Origin: Ruegeria atlantica
GTDB lineage: Bacteria > Pseudomonadota > Alphaproteobacteria > Rhodobacterales > Rhodobacteraceae
DNA: 64,000 bases
Assembly: GCA_013032095.1 (NCBI GenBank)
Contig: WQBJ01000008.1
Location: 89,756-153,755 of the forward strand
Direction of reading: 5' to 3'
Shown: positions 7,645-16,557 of the stretch, piece by piece
How positions within the stretch are numbered: the first letter of the stretch is position 1
Layout of the letters: every line of letters begins with the position of its first letter
Made by a program: the position numbers and the translations under genes
Notes under the pieces: generated by a model
What the model saw: only the letters and a program-made list of their open reading frames with translations
Told to the model about the DNA's origin: nothing
The model's database searches: none

Positions 7645-10600
7645 ATGAGCGACATGACGGAATTCTGGGCAGGTGCCCTGCGCGTGCATTGGGGGCTGGA
7701 CGCCAAGCTGACGCGACTGGATGGCGAATATGACCTGAACTTCATGGTTCGGGCCACCAATGGTCAGGATTACGTGCTGAAGGTCATGCGCGCAGGGTGC
7801 GAAGCGGAATTCGTCGACCTTCAGGTCAAGGCGCTGGCCCATATCGCGGGTGAAGCGCCGGGCTTGCCCTTTCCCCAGGTCTACCCGGACCTGAACGGTA
7901 CGCTACTGCCAGAGATCGCCGACCCGGAGGGGCATGAGCGGCTGGCCTGGCTGCTCGAATGCCTGCCAGGGCAGTGCTATGCAAAGACCGCACCCAAATC
8001 CGAAGAATTGATCCTGAAACTGGGCCGTGTTCTGGGCGCAACCGACAAGGCGCTGGAACGGTTTACCCACGACGGGTTGCATCGTGCCGAGTTTAAGTGG
8101 GATCTGACTCAGGCAGGTTGGATCTCAGATCGGCTGGATGTGATCGCCGATCCTGCTCGCCGGGGCTTGCTGTCAGAAATATGCGATAGGTTCGAGGCAA
8201 TATCCGGTCTTCTGACAGGCTTGCCCAAGCAGGCGATCCACAATGACGCCAACGACTACAACATCTTGGTCGAAGGTGAGTTGGGGCAGCGCCAGAGCAT
8301 CTCGGGCCTGATTGATCTGGGTGATATGTGCGCGGCGCCGCGCGTCTGTGATCTGGCGATTTCAGGTGCCTATATCGTTTTAGACCATCCAAAACCCGAA
8401 CGCGCACTGACCGCATTGGTGCGCGGGTATCACGCGGCCAATCGGTTGCGCCCCGATGAGATCGATCTGATCTGGCCGTTGCTGCGGATGCGGTTGGCGG
8501 TCTCCGTTGTGAACTCGACCCTCATGGCGGTTGAGAATCCGGACGATCCCTATGTGACGATCAGTCAGGGGCCCGCCTGGCGGTTCCTGGAGAATACGGG
8601 TGTGAACGGCGACCTGATGTCGGCGCGGCTGCGCGCGGCCTGTGGCCTGCCCGTCACGGACGGGGCCGAGCGCATCCACGCTTATCTGTCCGAGCACCGC
8701 GGTCAGTTCGCCCCGATGTTCGATCATGACCTCAACGATGTACCAATGGGGTCGCTATCGGTTGAAAACTCGACATGGCCGCAAAACCCATTCCACATGC
8801 CTTTGGAAGAAGCCGCGCGAGTGGGTGAAGAATTCGGCGAGGGGCTCTGGCTCGGCTACTACAATGAACCACGCCTGATCTATGCCGAGCCTGGGTTCCG
8901 CAAGGGGCCATGGAAAGCCTCGGACCGGCGCACGGTGCATCTGGCTGTGGATGTGTTTGCCCCGGCAGGTACTGTGCTGCACTCGCCGATGAGCGGTCGG
9001 GTCGAAGCGGTCGAAAACAGGGATGCCCATCTGGACTATGGCGGCGTCGTGATCCTGCACCATGAAACGCCCGAAGGTGATCCATTCTATACACTCTATG
9101 GGCATCTGGACCCTGAGGTCTGTCACCGGTTGAAACCGGGCGACCCGGTGGCGCAGGGCGCGGCCTTTGCACGGTTGGGTGACGCCAGCCAAAACGGAGG
9201 CTGGGCACCACATGTGCATTTCCAACTTGCTCTGACAACGGACGGGATGCAGACCGACTGGCCCGGTGTCGGCGATCCGGATGAGATGGAGCTATGGCAC
9301 GCCGTCTGCCCCAACCCTGCGGCGATGTTGAACCTGCCGGACGACAAGGTGTTCTACCGCCCGACAGACAAGCAAACGATCCTGCAGGGCCGGCACGATC
9401 AATTCGGCGGCAATCTCAGCCTCACCTATGATGATCCGGTCATGTTGGTAAGGGGCTGGAAGCACCACTTATTCGACGAATGGGGCCGCCCCTATCTGGA
9501 CGCCTATAACAATGTCCCCCATGTGGGTCACGCGCACCCACGCATTCAGGCGGTGGCGGCGGATCAGTTGAAGCGTATGAACTCGAACACCCGTTATCTG
9601 CATCCAGCACAAACGGCCTTTGCTGACAAGATCCTGTCAAGATTACCGGATCACTTTGAGGTCTGCTTCTTCGTCAATTCCGGCACAGAGGCGAACGAGC
9701 TGGCCCTGCGTCTGGCACGTGCCCATACTGGATCCAAGGGGATTGTGACCCCGGACCACGGCTATCATGGCAACACCAACGCAGCCGTTGCGATCTCGGC
9801 ATACAAATTCAACAAGCCCGGGGGAGTCGGACAGGCGGATTGGGTTGAACTGGTTGAGGTCGCAGACGACTACCGAGGGTCTTTTAAACGTGACGATCCC
9901 GACCGTGCCCAGAAATACGCCGAACTGGTGGACCCGGCGATTGTGGCCTTGCAGGGCAAGGATCATGGTGTCGCCGGTTTCATCGCCGAGACTTTCCCTT
10001 CGGTCGGTGGCCAGATCATTCCACCCAAGGGCTACCTGTCTGCGGTTTACGAGAAAATCCGCGCCGCGGGCGGCGTCTGCATAGCGGATGAAGTGCAGAC
10101 CGGGCTGGGGCGTCTGGGTGAGTATTACTTCGGCTTCGAACATCAGGGCGCGTTGCCGGATATCGTTGTCATGGGCAAGCCCATCGGCAACGGACACCCG
10201 CTGGGCGTGCTGGTGACAACAAAGGAAATTGCCCGGAGCTTCGACAACGGGATCGAGTTCTTCTCGACCTTCGGCGGCTCGACCCTATCCTGCCGGATCG
10301 GCAAAGAGGTTCTGGACATCGTCGATGACGAAGGCCTGCAGGAGAACGCCCGCGAAATGGGTACACGCTTGATGGACGGCCTGCGCAAAATTGAATCCGA
10401 GTTTGGTTGCATTGGCGATGTGCGCGGCATGGGGCTGTTTCTGGGGGTAGAATTGATCAACCCCGACGGCTCAGAAGGCACCGAGATCTGTAAATACATC
10501 AAGAACCGCATGCGTGATCACCGCATTCTGATCGGCAGCGAAGGGCCAAAGGACAATATCCTGAAAATTCGCCCGCCACTGACGATCGAGGCCGAGGATG

Positions 10601-10710
10601 TCGACATGATCCTCTGGGCGCTGCGGGACGTGCTGACTGAGGTAGGTGACCATAGCCCTCTTCCGGTCTGCGACCATCACCATCATCACGCAGGGTGTGG
10701 GTGCTGCTGA
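7645..10710 (+). CDS. Trifunctional APH-type kinase / M23 peptidase-like / class III aminotransferase
   Basis: A 1021-residue fusion of three domains. Residues 1 to about 330 form an aminoglycoside-phosphotransferase-type kinase (HNDANDYN near residue 199, then LIDLGD). About 420-560 is an M23/LytM domain with both metal motifs, HLAVD near 431 and HVHF near 523. About 590-1005 is a class III PLP aminotransferase-fold domain, with DEVQTGLGRLG and the PLP lysine in VMGKPIGNGHP near 845. Human hydroxylysine kinase and the phosphohydroxylysine/phosphoethanolamine phospho-lyases belong to the first and third families. A kinase-then-lyase route for an amino alcohol is therefore likely (inference); the M23 role is unknown. 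The tail CDHHHHHAGCGCC is a plausible metal site. A GAAGGA-type ribosome site precedes the ATG. Confidence 0.9.
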   Translation: MSDMTEFWAGALRVHWGLDAKLTRLDGEYDLNFMVRATNGQDYVLKVMRAGCEAEFVDLQVKALAHIAGEAPGLPFPQVYPDLNGTLLPEIADPEGHERLAWLLECLPGQCYAKTAPKSEELILKLGRVLGATDKALERFTHDGLHRAEFKWDLTQAGWISDRLDVIADPARRGLLSEICDRFEAISGLLTGLPKQAIHNDANDYNILVEGELGQRQSISGLIDLGDMCAAPRVCDLAISGAYIVLDHPKPERALTALVRGYHAANRLRPDEIDLIWPLLRMRLAVSVVNSTLMAVENPDDPYVTISQGPAWRFLENTGVNGDLMSARLRAACGLPVTDGAERIHAYLSEHRGQFAPMFDHDLNDVPMGSLSVENSTWPQNPFHMPLEEAARVGEEFGEGLWLGYYNEPRLIYAEPGFRKGPWKASDRRTVHLAVDVFAPAGTVLHSPMSGRVEAVENRDAHLDYGGVVILHHETPEGDPFYTLYGHLDPEVCHRLKPGDPVAQGAAFARLGDASQNGGWAPHVHFQLALTTDGMQTDWPGVGDPDEMELWHAVCPNPAAMLNLPDDKVFYRPTDKQTILQGRHDQFGGNLSLTYDDPVMLVRGWKHHLFDEWGRPYLDAYNNVPHVGHAHPRIQAVAADQLKRMNSNTRYLHPAQTAFADKILSRLPDHFEVCFFVNSGTEANELALRLARAHTGSKGIVTPDHGYHGNTNAAVAISAYKFNKPGGVGQADWVELVEVADDYRGSFKRDDPDRAQKYAELVDPAIVALQGKDHGVAGFIAETFPSVGGQIIPPKGYLSAVYEKIRAAGGVCIADEVQTGLGRLGEYYFGFEHQGALPDIVVMGKPIGNGHPLGVLVTTKEIARSFDNGIEFFSTFGGSTLSCRIGKEVLDIVDDEGLQENAREMGTRLMDGLRKIESEFGCIGDVRGMGLFLGVELINPDGSEGTEICKYIKNRMRDHRILIGSEGPKDNILKIRPPLTIEAEDVDMILWALRDVLTEVGDHSPLPVCDHHHHHAGCGCC

Positions 10711-10721
10711 CAAAATACAAA

Positions 10722-10748
10722 ACCCCGCCGCCAATTGAGCACCGGGGT
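10722..10748. terminator. Possible bidirectional terminator between convergent genes
   Basis: ACCCCG (10722-10727) pairs with CGGGGT (10743-10748) around a 15-base loop, with TATTGTTTT following on the plus strand and TTTTGTATTTTG on the minus. It lies between the convergent trifunctional-enzyme gene and the 158-residue gene. The stem is short, so confidence is modest. Confidence 0.4.
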
Positions 10749-10770
10749 ATTGTTTTCGCGGGTCCGCTGC

Positions 10771-11247
10771 TTAGTGAAGCACGGCTGCGGGCGGTTGGTG
10801 CCCGGTTGTAGGCAGCGGAACGGAAGCAGTCATGCGCCGCAAGGCCAGCCCCAATTCTTCGGACAATGAGGCCAGAGCAGGTGCAAAATCCGGGCGCACA
10901 ATCAAGGACGCCATCATCATCGCGTCTTCGCGGGCCCCTTCGGACGCAGCCGCTATCATCTGCGCAAAACAATTCTCATCCGCACCCAGACAGGAACAGC
11001 CCCGCCCGTGACGGATCAGAGGGCGACGCCCATGATGCGCGCAGAGTGAACACAGATGATCCAGCGTCATCATAGCGGCGCGGCCACGTTCCATGCCCAG
11101 TGCGATCTGAAAGTCACTGGCGGCGTCTGCGCGGCCCCGTACCCCATCGCCCCAAAGCCGCAGATACATCACCGCTCCGGCTTCGATAGGGTTGAGGTCA
11201 GAAAGGCGACCAACGGCCGCCCCACCCCGAGAAGTCGGCTCGCTCAT
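10771..11247 (-). CDS. Hypothetical Cys/His-rich protein coupled to hemP
   Basis: A 158-residue protein that I cannot assign to a named family. Its middle carries CSLCAHHGRRP and, 12 residues on, GCSCLGADENC, a cluster of five cysteines and two histidines that looks like a metal or cluster site. The remainder is predicted mostly helical and has no signal peptide. Its start codon overlaps the hemP stop by 3 bp, so the two are translated together and share the iron-type operator upstream. A role in haem or iron handling is suggested by context only. Confidence 0.75.
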   Translation of the reverse strand: MSEPTSRGGAAVGRLSDLNPIEAGAVMYLRLWGDGVRGRADAASDFQIALGMERGRAAMMTLDHLCSLCAHHGRRPLIRHGRGCSCLGADENCFAQMIAAASEGAREDAMMMASLIVRPDFAPALASLSEELGLALRRMTASVPLPTTGHQPPAAVLH

Positions 11248-11411
11248 TTCGTTAGGATCAGCTTACCGGCACGGGTGATGCGCAGCGTATACAGCTGATC
11301 GCCCAACTCGATATGGGCAAGGTTCCCACCCTTGGTCAGATCTTCGGCCTTATGGGCAGGAAGCATGGACACGGCGTAGGATTGGCTGGGATTCGGGTTC
11401 TGCATATTCAT
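11244..11411 (-). CDS. hemP: Hemin uptake protein HemP
   Basis: A 55-residue protein with the diagnostic HemP C-terminus, GDQLYTLRITRAGKLILTK. HemP is a small cytoplasmic protein needed for haem uptake or its regulation in many proteobacteria. The start MNMQNPNPS has a GGAG site 9 bp upstream. The stop overlaps the next gene. An iron-type TGA-N9-TCA palindrome and a TTGACA -35 element lie about 105-130 bp upstream. No TonB receptor or haem transporter gene is beside it here. Confidence 0.88.
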   Translation of the reverse strand: MNMQNPNPSQSYAVSMLPAHKAEDLTKGGNLAHIELGDQLYTLRITRAGKLILTK

Positions 11412-11515
11412 CAGGACAACTCCAGAGGTCTGGGGCGAAATGCCTTAATCTGTTCGCGGTTTTCTGTGTTTTGGCTTACCCGAGTAAAGGGTTGGCTGAC
11501 GACTTCCTGAGTAAT

Positions 11516-11541
11516 CTGATTATTTTAGTCAGGTATGTCAA
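11516..11541 (-). promoter_or_regulatory. Iron-responsive (IRO-type) palindrome and promoter of hemP
   Basis: CTGATTATTTTAGTCAG (11516-11532) is a palindrome with 12 of 17 positions symmetric and fits TGA-N9-TCA exactly, the pattern described for iron-responsive boxes in alphaproteobacteria. On the minus strand TTGACA (11536-11541) could be the -35 element, with a weak -10 (CAGATT) at 11513-11518. The palindrome then fills the spacer, an ideal repressor position. Confidence 0.6.
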
Positions 11542-11634
11542 GAACGTTCTGCAGATTCTCCAAACCTGCTTGATTGCGCTTGAAATTCAAAAAGTTTACC
11601 TGTTCTGCGGGAAATGGCACCAAGGGGGCAACCG

Positions 11635-12309
11635 ATGAGCGCGACAATCATGTTCGATCTGGACGGAACGCTGGTGGACAGCCTTCCGGACATTGCCGCG
11701 GCCACAAACAGGATGCTTCAGGACACCGGTATCGCGCCACTTCCTCAGGAACAAATCAAACAGTTTGTGGGCAAAGGTCTGCCCAAATTGGTTGAGCGTG
11801 TGATCCGCCATTGCGATCTGCCAATGGACCGCCATGCCGAGCTGTCCCGAAAGACGCTGGAACACTACAACGCCGCGTCGAGTGATAAGACCGTTGTCTA
11901 CCCTGGCGTCCTGCAGGCACTGGTAGAATTGCGTGATTTGGGCTGCGTTATGGGCGTCTGCACGAATAAACCCGAAGCCCCGGCCCGCCATGTGTTGGAG
12001 GCGTTGGGTCTCGCCCCGCACTTTGCCACTATCATTGGCGGAGACAGCCTGAATACCCGCAAACCTGACCCGGCCCATCTTGAGGCCAGTTTTGCCGCCG
12101 TCAGAACCGCCGGACCACAACTGTTTGTCGGCGACAGCGAGGTCGACGCTGAAACCGCCCGGCGCGCAGAAGTGCCGTTTTTGCTTTTCACCGAAGGCTA
12201 TCGAAAATCACCGATTGCCGAGATTCCGCACACTGTCAGTTATGAAGATTCTTCGGAACTGCCTGCGCTTGTCAGATCTGTGCTGCAATCGCTTGGACAC
12301 AATACGTAA
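11635..12309 (+). CDS. gph: Phosphoglycolate phosphatase (HAD family)
   Basis: A 224-residue HAD hydrolase. Motif I is MFDLDGTLVDSLPD at the N-terminus with the nucleophile Asp, motif II is CTNKP, the conserved lysine is in TRKPDP, and motif III is FVGDSEVDAETA. Length and the ALxxLGLxxxF-I-GGD segment match Gph, which removes phosphate from 2-phosphoglycolate in the cytoplasm. The start at MSATIMFD has a GGGGG-rich site upstream. Related HAD phosphatases remain an alternative. Confidence 0.85.
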   Translation: MSATIMFDLDGTLVDSLPDIAAATNRMLQDTGIAPLPQEQIKQFVGKGLPKLVERVIRHCDLPMDRHAELSRKTLEHYNAASSDKTVVYPGVLQALVELRDLGCVMGVCTNKPEAPARHVLEALGLAPHFATIIGGDSLNTRKPDPAHLEASFAAVRTAGPQLFVGDSEVDAETARRAEVPFLLFTEGYRKSPIAEIPHTVSYEDSSELPALVRSVLQSLGHNT

Positions 12310-12352
12310 AGTTCACTTCCAAGAGAGAGGCTGAACAATTCTCGGCGGTAGC

Positions 12353-12390
12353 TGAGGGGCCGGCCGAGGGGGTAAGTAGCCAGCCCCTCA
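12353..12390 (+). terminator. GC-rich hairpin after gph
   Basis: TGAGGGGC (12353-12360) pairs perfectly with GCCCCTCA (12383-12390) across 22 bases that contain a further short GGC/GCC pairing. It lies about 45 bp after the gph stop. There is no T run, so a Rho-independent role is uncertain. The rest of 12310-12595 holds no gene I can recognise. Confidence 0.35.
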
Positions 12391-12599
12391 CAGGGGAAAA
12401 GTGGTATCGTCCGGGGTAACCCTTTTGATGCATCACAGTTAACGAATCGACACGACAGTCGATATTGGGGGTTTCCCGTAGCCCGCCAAAGAGCGTTGAA
12501 ATCACGTTCCTTTTTTTTGCCGATTCAGGTCAACTGGCGGGTTGCCTCAAACATTCGACTGCAAAGCGGGCTTGCCGGGCTCAGGAGACGCGACAGCAA

Positions 12600-12628
12600 A
12601 AGGCGGAGTGGACATCCCACTCCGCCTT
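12600..12628 (-). terminator. Rho-independent terminator of the LIV-type ABC operon
   Basis: A perfect 12-bp stem (AAGGCGGAGTGG with CCACTCCGCCTT) around a 5-base loop. On the minus strand it is followed by TTTTGC. It sits 45 bp past the stop of the last gene of the minus-strand transporter operon, where a terminator is expected. Confidence 0.85.
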
Positions 12629-12673
12629 ACGCCCTCCCCCGAGGAAAGTGCTGAACAGGTAACCCGGCGCGTC

Positions 12674-13429
12674 TCAGATCGCCAGATACTCCTCACGCAG
12701 TTGCGTGTTTTCCAGCACTTCATTCGCCGACCCATCGAACACGATGCTGCCGGTATCCAGGATGATCGCCCGGTCCGCCAACTCCAGCGCCCGGACGGCA
12801 TTTTGCTCGACGATGATCGTGGTCATGCCCTGTTGCTTAACGTGGATCAGCGTCTTTTCGATCTCGTCCACAATGACCGGCGCAAGCCCTTCATAGGGTT
12901 CGTCCAGTAAAAGCACCTTGATGTCCCGCGCCAGCGCGCGGGCAATTGACAGCATCTGCTGCTCGCCACCCGACAGCGTCACGCCTTCCTGTTTGCGACG
13001 CTCGCCCAACCTTGGGAACAACTCGTAAAGTCGCTCCAGCGACCAACCGATGGGCGGCGCGATCTGAGCCAGCTGCAGGTTTTCCTCGACCGTCAGGCCG
13101 GGGATAATCCGCCTGTCCTCGGGCACCAGTCCCAGCCCTGCGGCGGCGGCCTCGTAGCTGGTCATCTTGTGCAACGGCTGGTGATCCAGCCAGATTTCAC
13201 CATGACGCACCTCCGGCTCGCCAACCCGCGCGATAGACCGAAGGGTCGAGGTCTTGCCTGCCCCGTTGCGCCCCAGCAACGCAAGGATTTCACCTTCGTG
13301 CACGTTAAAGCTGACGCCTTGGACAATATAGCTTTCACCATAGTAGGAGTGCATGTCCCACACCGACAAAAAGGCGGGGGCGGTGCTGGCCTTGTTGGCG
13401 TTTCTCGAAAAGTCAGGTTTCTCGTTCAT
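12674..13429 (-). CDS. LivF-type ABC transporter ATP-binding protein
   Basis: A 251-residue ATPase of the branched-chain amino acid/amide (HAAT) transporter family. Walker A is GRNGAGKT, the signature LSGGEQQM, and Walker B VLLLDEPYEG followed by LAPVIVDEIEK, typical of LivF. About 20 extra residues precede the usual family start. It is the last gene of the five-gene operon (binding protein, LivH, LivM, LivG, LivF) and is followed by a strong terminator. The substrate is not evident. Confidence 0.9.
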   Translation of the reverse strand: MNEKPDFSRNANKASTAPAFLSVWDMHSYYGESYIVQGVSFNVHEGEILALLGRNGAGKTSTLRSIARVGEPEVRHGEIWLDHQPLHKMTSYEAAAAGLGLVPEDRRIIPGLTVEENLQLAQIAPPIGWSLERLYELFPRLGERRKQEGVTLSGGEQQMLSIARALARDIKVLLLDEPYEGLAPVIVDEIEKTLIHVKQQGMTTIIVEQNAVRALELADRAIILDTGSIVFDGSANEVLENTQLREEYLAI

Positions 13430-13438
13430 AGCTTTTCC

Positions 13439-14194
13439 TTACGCAGCCTCACCCAGATAGGCCTCGCGGACCTTGGGGTTCCCGCGGATGTTTTCCGGAA
13501 TGTCTTCGACCAGAGGCGTCCCCTGCGCCAGAACCGTGATGCGTTCGGCCAGGCTGAAGACCACATGCATGTCGTGCTCGATGATGGCGATGGTGATGTC
13601 ACGCTCGTCCTTAATCTGTTTCAGCAGATCAATCGTGTTGTTGGTGTCGGCCCGCGCCATGCCCGCCGTGGGTTCATCCAGCAGCAATAGCCGCGGGTTC
13701 TGGCTGAGGCACATGCCGATCTCCAACCGACGTTTGTCACCCCGAGACAGCGAGGCTGCATGCATCTCGCGTTTGTCGGCCATGTTCATCTCTTCCAGCA
13801 TCGCCTCGGCCTGTTCGACAACTTCCTTTTCATTGGTGATGGTTTCATAGGCGTGCATCCGGAACGCGCCGTCCCGCATGGCGAAGATCGGGATCAGCAT
13901 GTTTTCCATCACCGTCAGCTCGCCGAAAATCTCAGGCGTCTGAAACACACGGCTGATGCCCATCTGGTTGATCTGGAAAGGCTCCAGCCCTAGCACCGAG
14001 TTGTTGTCGAACAGCACCGACCCGGTATCTGGCATCAGCTTGCCCACCAGACAGTTCAGCAGGGTCGACTTGCCCGCCCCGTTGGGGCCGATGATGGCGT
14101 GAACCGAGTTCTCTTCGACATTGAGGTTCACGTCCGTCAGCGCCTTGAGGCCACCGAAGCGTTTGCTCACGTCTTTGACGCGTAGAATTGCCAT
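13439..14194 (-). CDS. LivG-type ABC transporter ATP-binding protein
   Basis: A 251-residue ATPase with Walker A GPNGAGKST, a LivG-like Q-loop region (VFQTPEIFGELTVMENM), signature LSRGDKRRLEIGM (SRGDK replaces the usual SGGQ) and Walker B LLLLDEPTAGM. Start MAILRVKDV is supported by an AGGGAG site; the open frame runs 15 codons further upstream into livM. It would pair with the LivF-type ATPase on the cytoplasmic face of the LivH/LivM permease. Confidence 0.9.
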   Translation of the reverse strand: MAILRVKDVSKRFGGLKALTDVNLNVEENSVHAIIGPNGAGKSTLLNCLVGKLMPDTGSVLFDNNSVLGLEPFQINQMGISRVFQTPEIFGELTVMENMLIPIFAMRDGAFRMHAYETITNEKEVVEQAEAMLEEMNMADKREMHAASLSRGDKRRLEIGMCLSQNPRLLLLDEPTAGMARADTNNTIDLLKQIKDERDITIAIIEHDMHVVFSLAERITVLAQGTPLVEDIPENIRGNPKVREAYLGEAA

Positions 14195-14204
14195 GATCCG
14201 CTCC

Positions 14205-15410
14205 CTATTCCGCCGGCTCTGTTTTGCCCGACGGCGCATCGTCGGTACCTGTTTTTCTGCGCTTGAACCTGTTCAGCAAACGCTGACCGCCTTCGACAAG
14301 ACCGCCGGGAAGGTAGATCACCACCAGCATGAACAGGATGCCCAGAGTCAGGTGCCAACCCTTGCCGATGAACGGGTGGATCAGGAAGACAACCGCGTCC
14401 TCCAACCCGTCCGGCAGGAAGGCGAACCAGCTGTGCAAGACGTTGTCGTTGATCTTCGAGAAGATGTTTTCGAAGTACTTGATGAAGCCCGCGCCCAGTA
14501 CCGGACCGATCAGCGTACCGGTTCCGCCCAGGATGGTCATCAGCACGACCTCGCCCGAGGCGGTCCACTGCATACGTTCAGCCCCGGCCAGCGGGTCCAT
14601 CGCCGCCATCAGACCACCGGCCAGACCGGCATACATACCCGAGATTACAAAGGCCGCCAGTGTATAAGGCTTGGAGTTCAGGCCGGTATAGTTCATTCGC
14701 TGCTGGTTTGACTTTACCGCCCGCAGCATCATGCCAAATGGCGAGCGGAAGATACGAATGGCCAGATAGAACACCGCCATCATGATGACAGCGCACAGGT
14801 AGTAGCCTGCATTAAAGTCGAAACTCCATGCGCCCACGTCCATTGTGTAAGTTGCGCGCATCGGCAAGCCGAAGAGGTGCGGTAGGTCCGGTGCGTTGGC
14901 CCCTTGCAGGATTTGCGGATCGTCCGCATAGACCTGAAGCCCGGTTTCACCGTTGGTCAGATTGAACTTGGGATTCGACAGCACCGAATAGGCCAGAGCA
15001 AAGCTCATCTGCGCGAAGGCCAGCGTCAGGATCGAGAAATATATGCCCGACCGGCGTAGGCTGACAAAACCGATCAGCAGCGAGAATAACCCAGCGACCA
15101 CAACGCTCAGCGCGATGGCGGGGATGACGTTATAGCTGAGCAGTTTGAACATCCAAACAGCTGAGTAAGAGCCCACCCCTAAAAACGCCGCGTGGCCGAA
15201 GGACAGGTATCCGGTCAAGCCGAACAGGATGTTGAAGCCGATGGCAAAGATGCCAAAGATAACAAACCTTTGCATCAGATCGGGGTACCCCGCGTTGAAC
15301 TGCGCCATGGCGCTGCCCTCGGGGAACGGGTTCAGGATGAAGGGGGCCAGCAGGGTCAGGATCGCAACGATGATCAACAGGCTGGTGTCTTTTTTGTTCA
15401 GTCCCAACAT
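14205..15410 (-). CDS. LivM-type ABC transporter permease
   Basis: A 401-residue inner-membrane permease with about ten hydrophobic helices. Conserved LivM features are [23 protein letters not shown], the [21 protein letters not shown] cytoplasmic loop and [15 protein letters not shown] near the end. The charged C-terminal tail (KRRKTGTDD) is cytoplasmic. It lies 3 bp downstream of the LivH gene and is clearly co-transcribed. Confidence 0.9.
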   Translation of the reverse strand: MLGLNKKDTSLLIIVAILTLLAPFILNPFPEGSAMAQFNAGYPDLMQRFVIFGIFAIGFNILFGLTGYLSFGHAAFLGVGSYSAVWMFKLLSYNVIPAIALSVVVAGLFSLLIGFVSLRRSGIYFSILTLAFAQMSFALAYSVLSNPKFNLTNGETGLQVYADDPQILQGANAPDLPHLFGLPMRATYTMDVGAWSFDFNAGYYLCAVIMMAVFYLAIRIFRSPFGMMLRAVKSNQQRMNYTGLNSKPYTLAAFVISGMYAGLAGGLMAAMDPLAGAERMQWTASGEVVLMTILGGTGTLIGPVLGAGFIKYFENIFSKINDNVLHSWFAFLPDGLEDAVVFLIHPFIGKGWHLTLGILFMLVVIYLPGGLVEGGQRLLNRFKRRKTGTDDAPSGKTEPAE

Positions 15411-15413
15411 GAC

Positions 15414-16445
15414 TTAGTCCTCCATCACGCCTTTGCGCCCCATCAGCCCGCGCGGGCGTGTCAGAAGCACAATGATGGCGACAAGGTAGATGATGATCTG
15501 ATTGATGCCCGGGATCGTGGTTGTGGCCCACGTGGTCGAGGCGAAACTCTCAAGAATACCCAGCAGGAAGCCCGCAAGCACCGCTCCGGGCAATGAGCCC
15601 ATGCCACCAACGACAACCACAACGAAGCTAAGGACCAGGAAGTCCATGCCCATGTGGTAATTCGGCGGATTAAGCGGGCCGTACATCACCCCGGCCAAGC
15701 CCGCTACGGCGGCGGCAATGCCAAACATGATGGTGAAACGACGGTCGATGTTGATGCCCAGCAGGCCCACGGTTTCCCGGTCTGCCATCCCGGCGCGTAC
15801 CACCATGCCAAAGGTTGTGAATTGCAGGAACGAGAACACCGCTCCGATGATCGCCACTGCGAACCCGAAATAGACCAGACGCCAGATCGGATAGATGATC
15901 GCGTTCGGGTCAAACCCGATCATAGTACCCAGATCGACCGATCCGCTCAGCGCGTCGGGCGGCGGTGTCTGGATCGGGTTGGCACCGAAGAAATACTTGA
16001 CGATTTCTTGCAACACGATGGCCAAACCGAATGTCACAAGGATCTGGTCCGCGTGAGGGCGCTTGTAGAAATGTTTGATCAGCCCGCGCTCCATCACATA
16101 GCCGACCAGCAGCATGATCGGGATCGCGAACAGGATGGCCAGCGGAACGGACCAGTCGATGATTGATGCGCCGACCTCGGGGCCAAACCAGGCCTCGACA
16201 TAGGGTGTTTCAACCTTCAGAGGGTTGCCTAGAAAGTCGGTCTGAGTTTCGTCGATGGTCACAAAGCTCAGGTTCATGACCTTCTGCAAGGTCACGGCAC
16301 AGAATGCCCCAATCATGAACAGCGCCCCGTGGGCAAAGTTCACGACGCCGAGCGTCCCGAAGATCAGCGTCAAGCCCAGCGCGATCAGCGCATAAGCCGA
16401 GCCCTTGTCCAGACCGTTGAGAATTTGCAGTAGGATGGCGTCCAT
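15414..16445 (-). CDS. LivH-type ABC transporter permease
   Basis: A 343-residue permease that starts MDAILLQILNGLDKGSAYALIA, the standard LivH start, with a GAGG site upstream. It contains TLIFGTLGVVNFAHGALFMIG and, near the end, FVVVVVGGMGSLPGAVLAGFLLG. A loop of about 50 residues after the third helix is longer than in Escherichia coli LivH. The open frame extends 22 codons further upstream without a better start. Confidence 0.9.
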   Translation of the reverse strand: MDAILLQILNGLDKGSAYALIALGLTLIFGTLGVVNFAHGALFMIGAFCAVTLQKVMNLSFVTIDETQTDFLGNPLKVETPYVEAWFGPEVGASIIDWSVPLAILFAIPIMLLVGYVMERGLIKHFYKRPHADQILVTFGLAIVLQEIVKYFFGANPIQTPPPDALSGSVDLGTMIGFDPNAIIYPIWRLVYFGFAVAIIGAVFSFLQFTTFGMVVRAGMADRETVGLLGINIDRRFTIMFGIAAAVAGLAGVMYGPLNPPNYHMGMDFLVLSFVVVVVGGMGSLPGAVLAGFLLGILESFASTTWATTTIPGINQIIIYLVAIIVLLTRPRGLMGRKGVMED

Positions 16446-16557
16446 TGGCCCCACCTCAGGGTTGGTCAGCGTGGATTTAGTGGAAGTGACCGGGACCGAT
16501 ATCCCGGCCACAGGGGGTCTGGCCGCCGGTTCGGCGGTCAGACATCAGTCAAAGACT

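Noticed and set aside
6490..7842. 450-codon minus-strand frame
   Set aside because: Antisense shadow of the 3-hydroxyisobutyrate dehydrogenase-like gene; no family resemblance.
10672..10692. Run of His codons resembling an engineered tag
   Set aside because: It is in frame near the natural end of the trifunctional protein, mixes CAT and CAC, and continues into GCGCC, so it is a native metal-binding-like tail.
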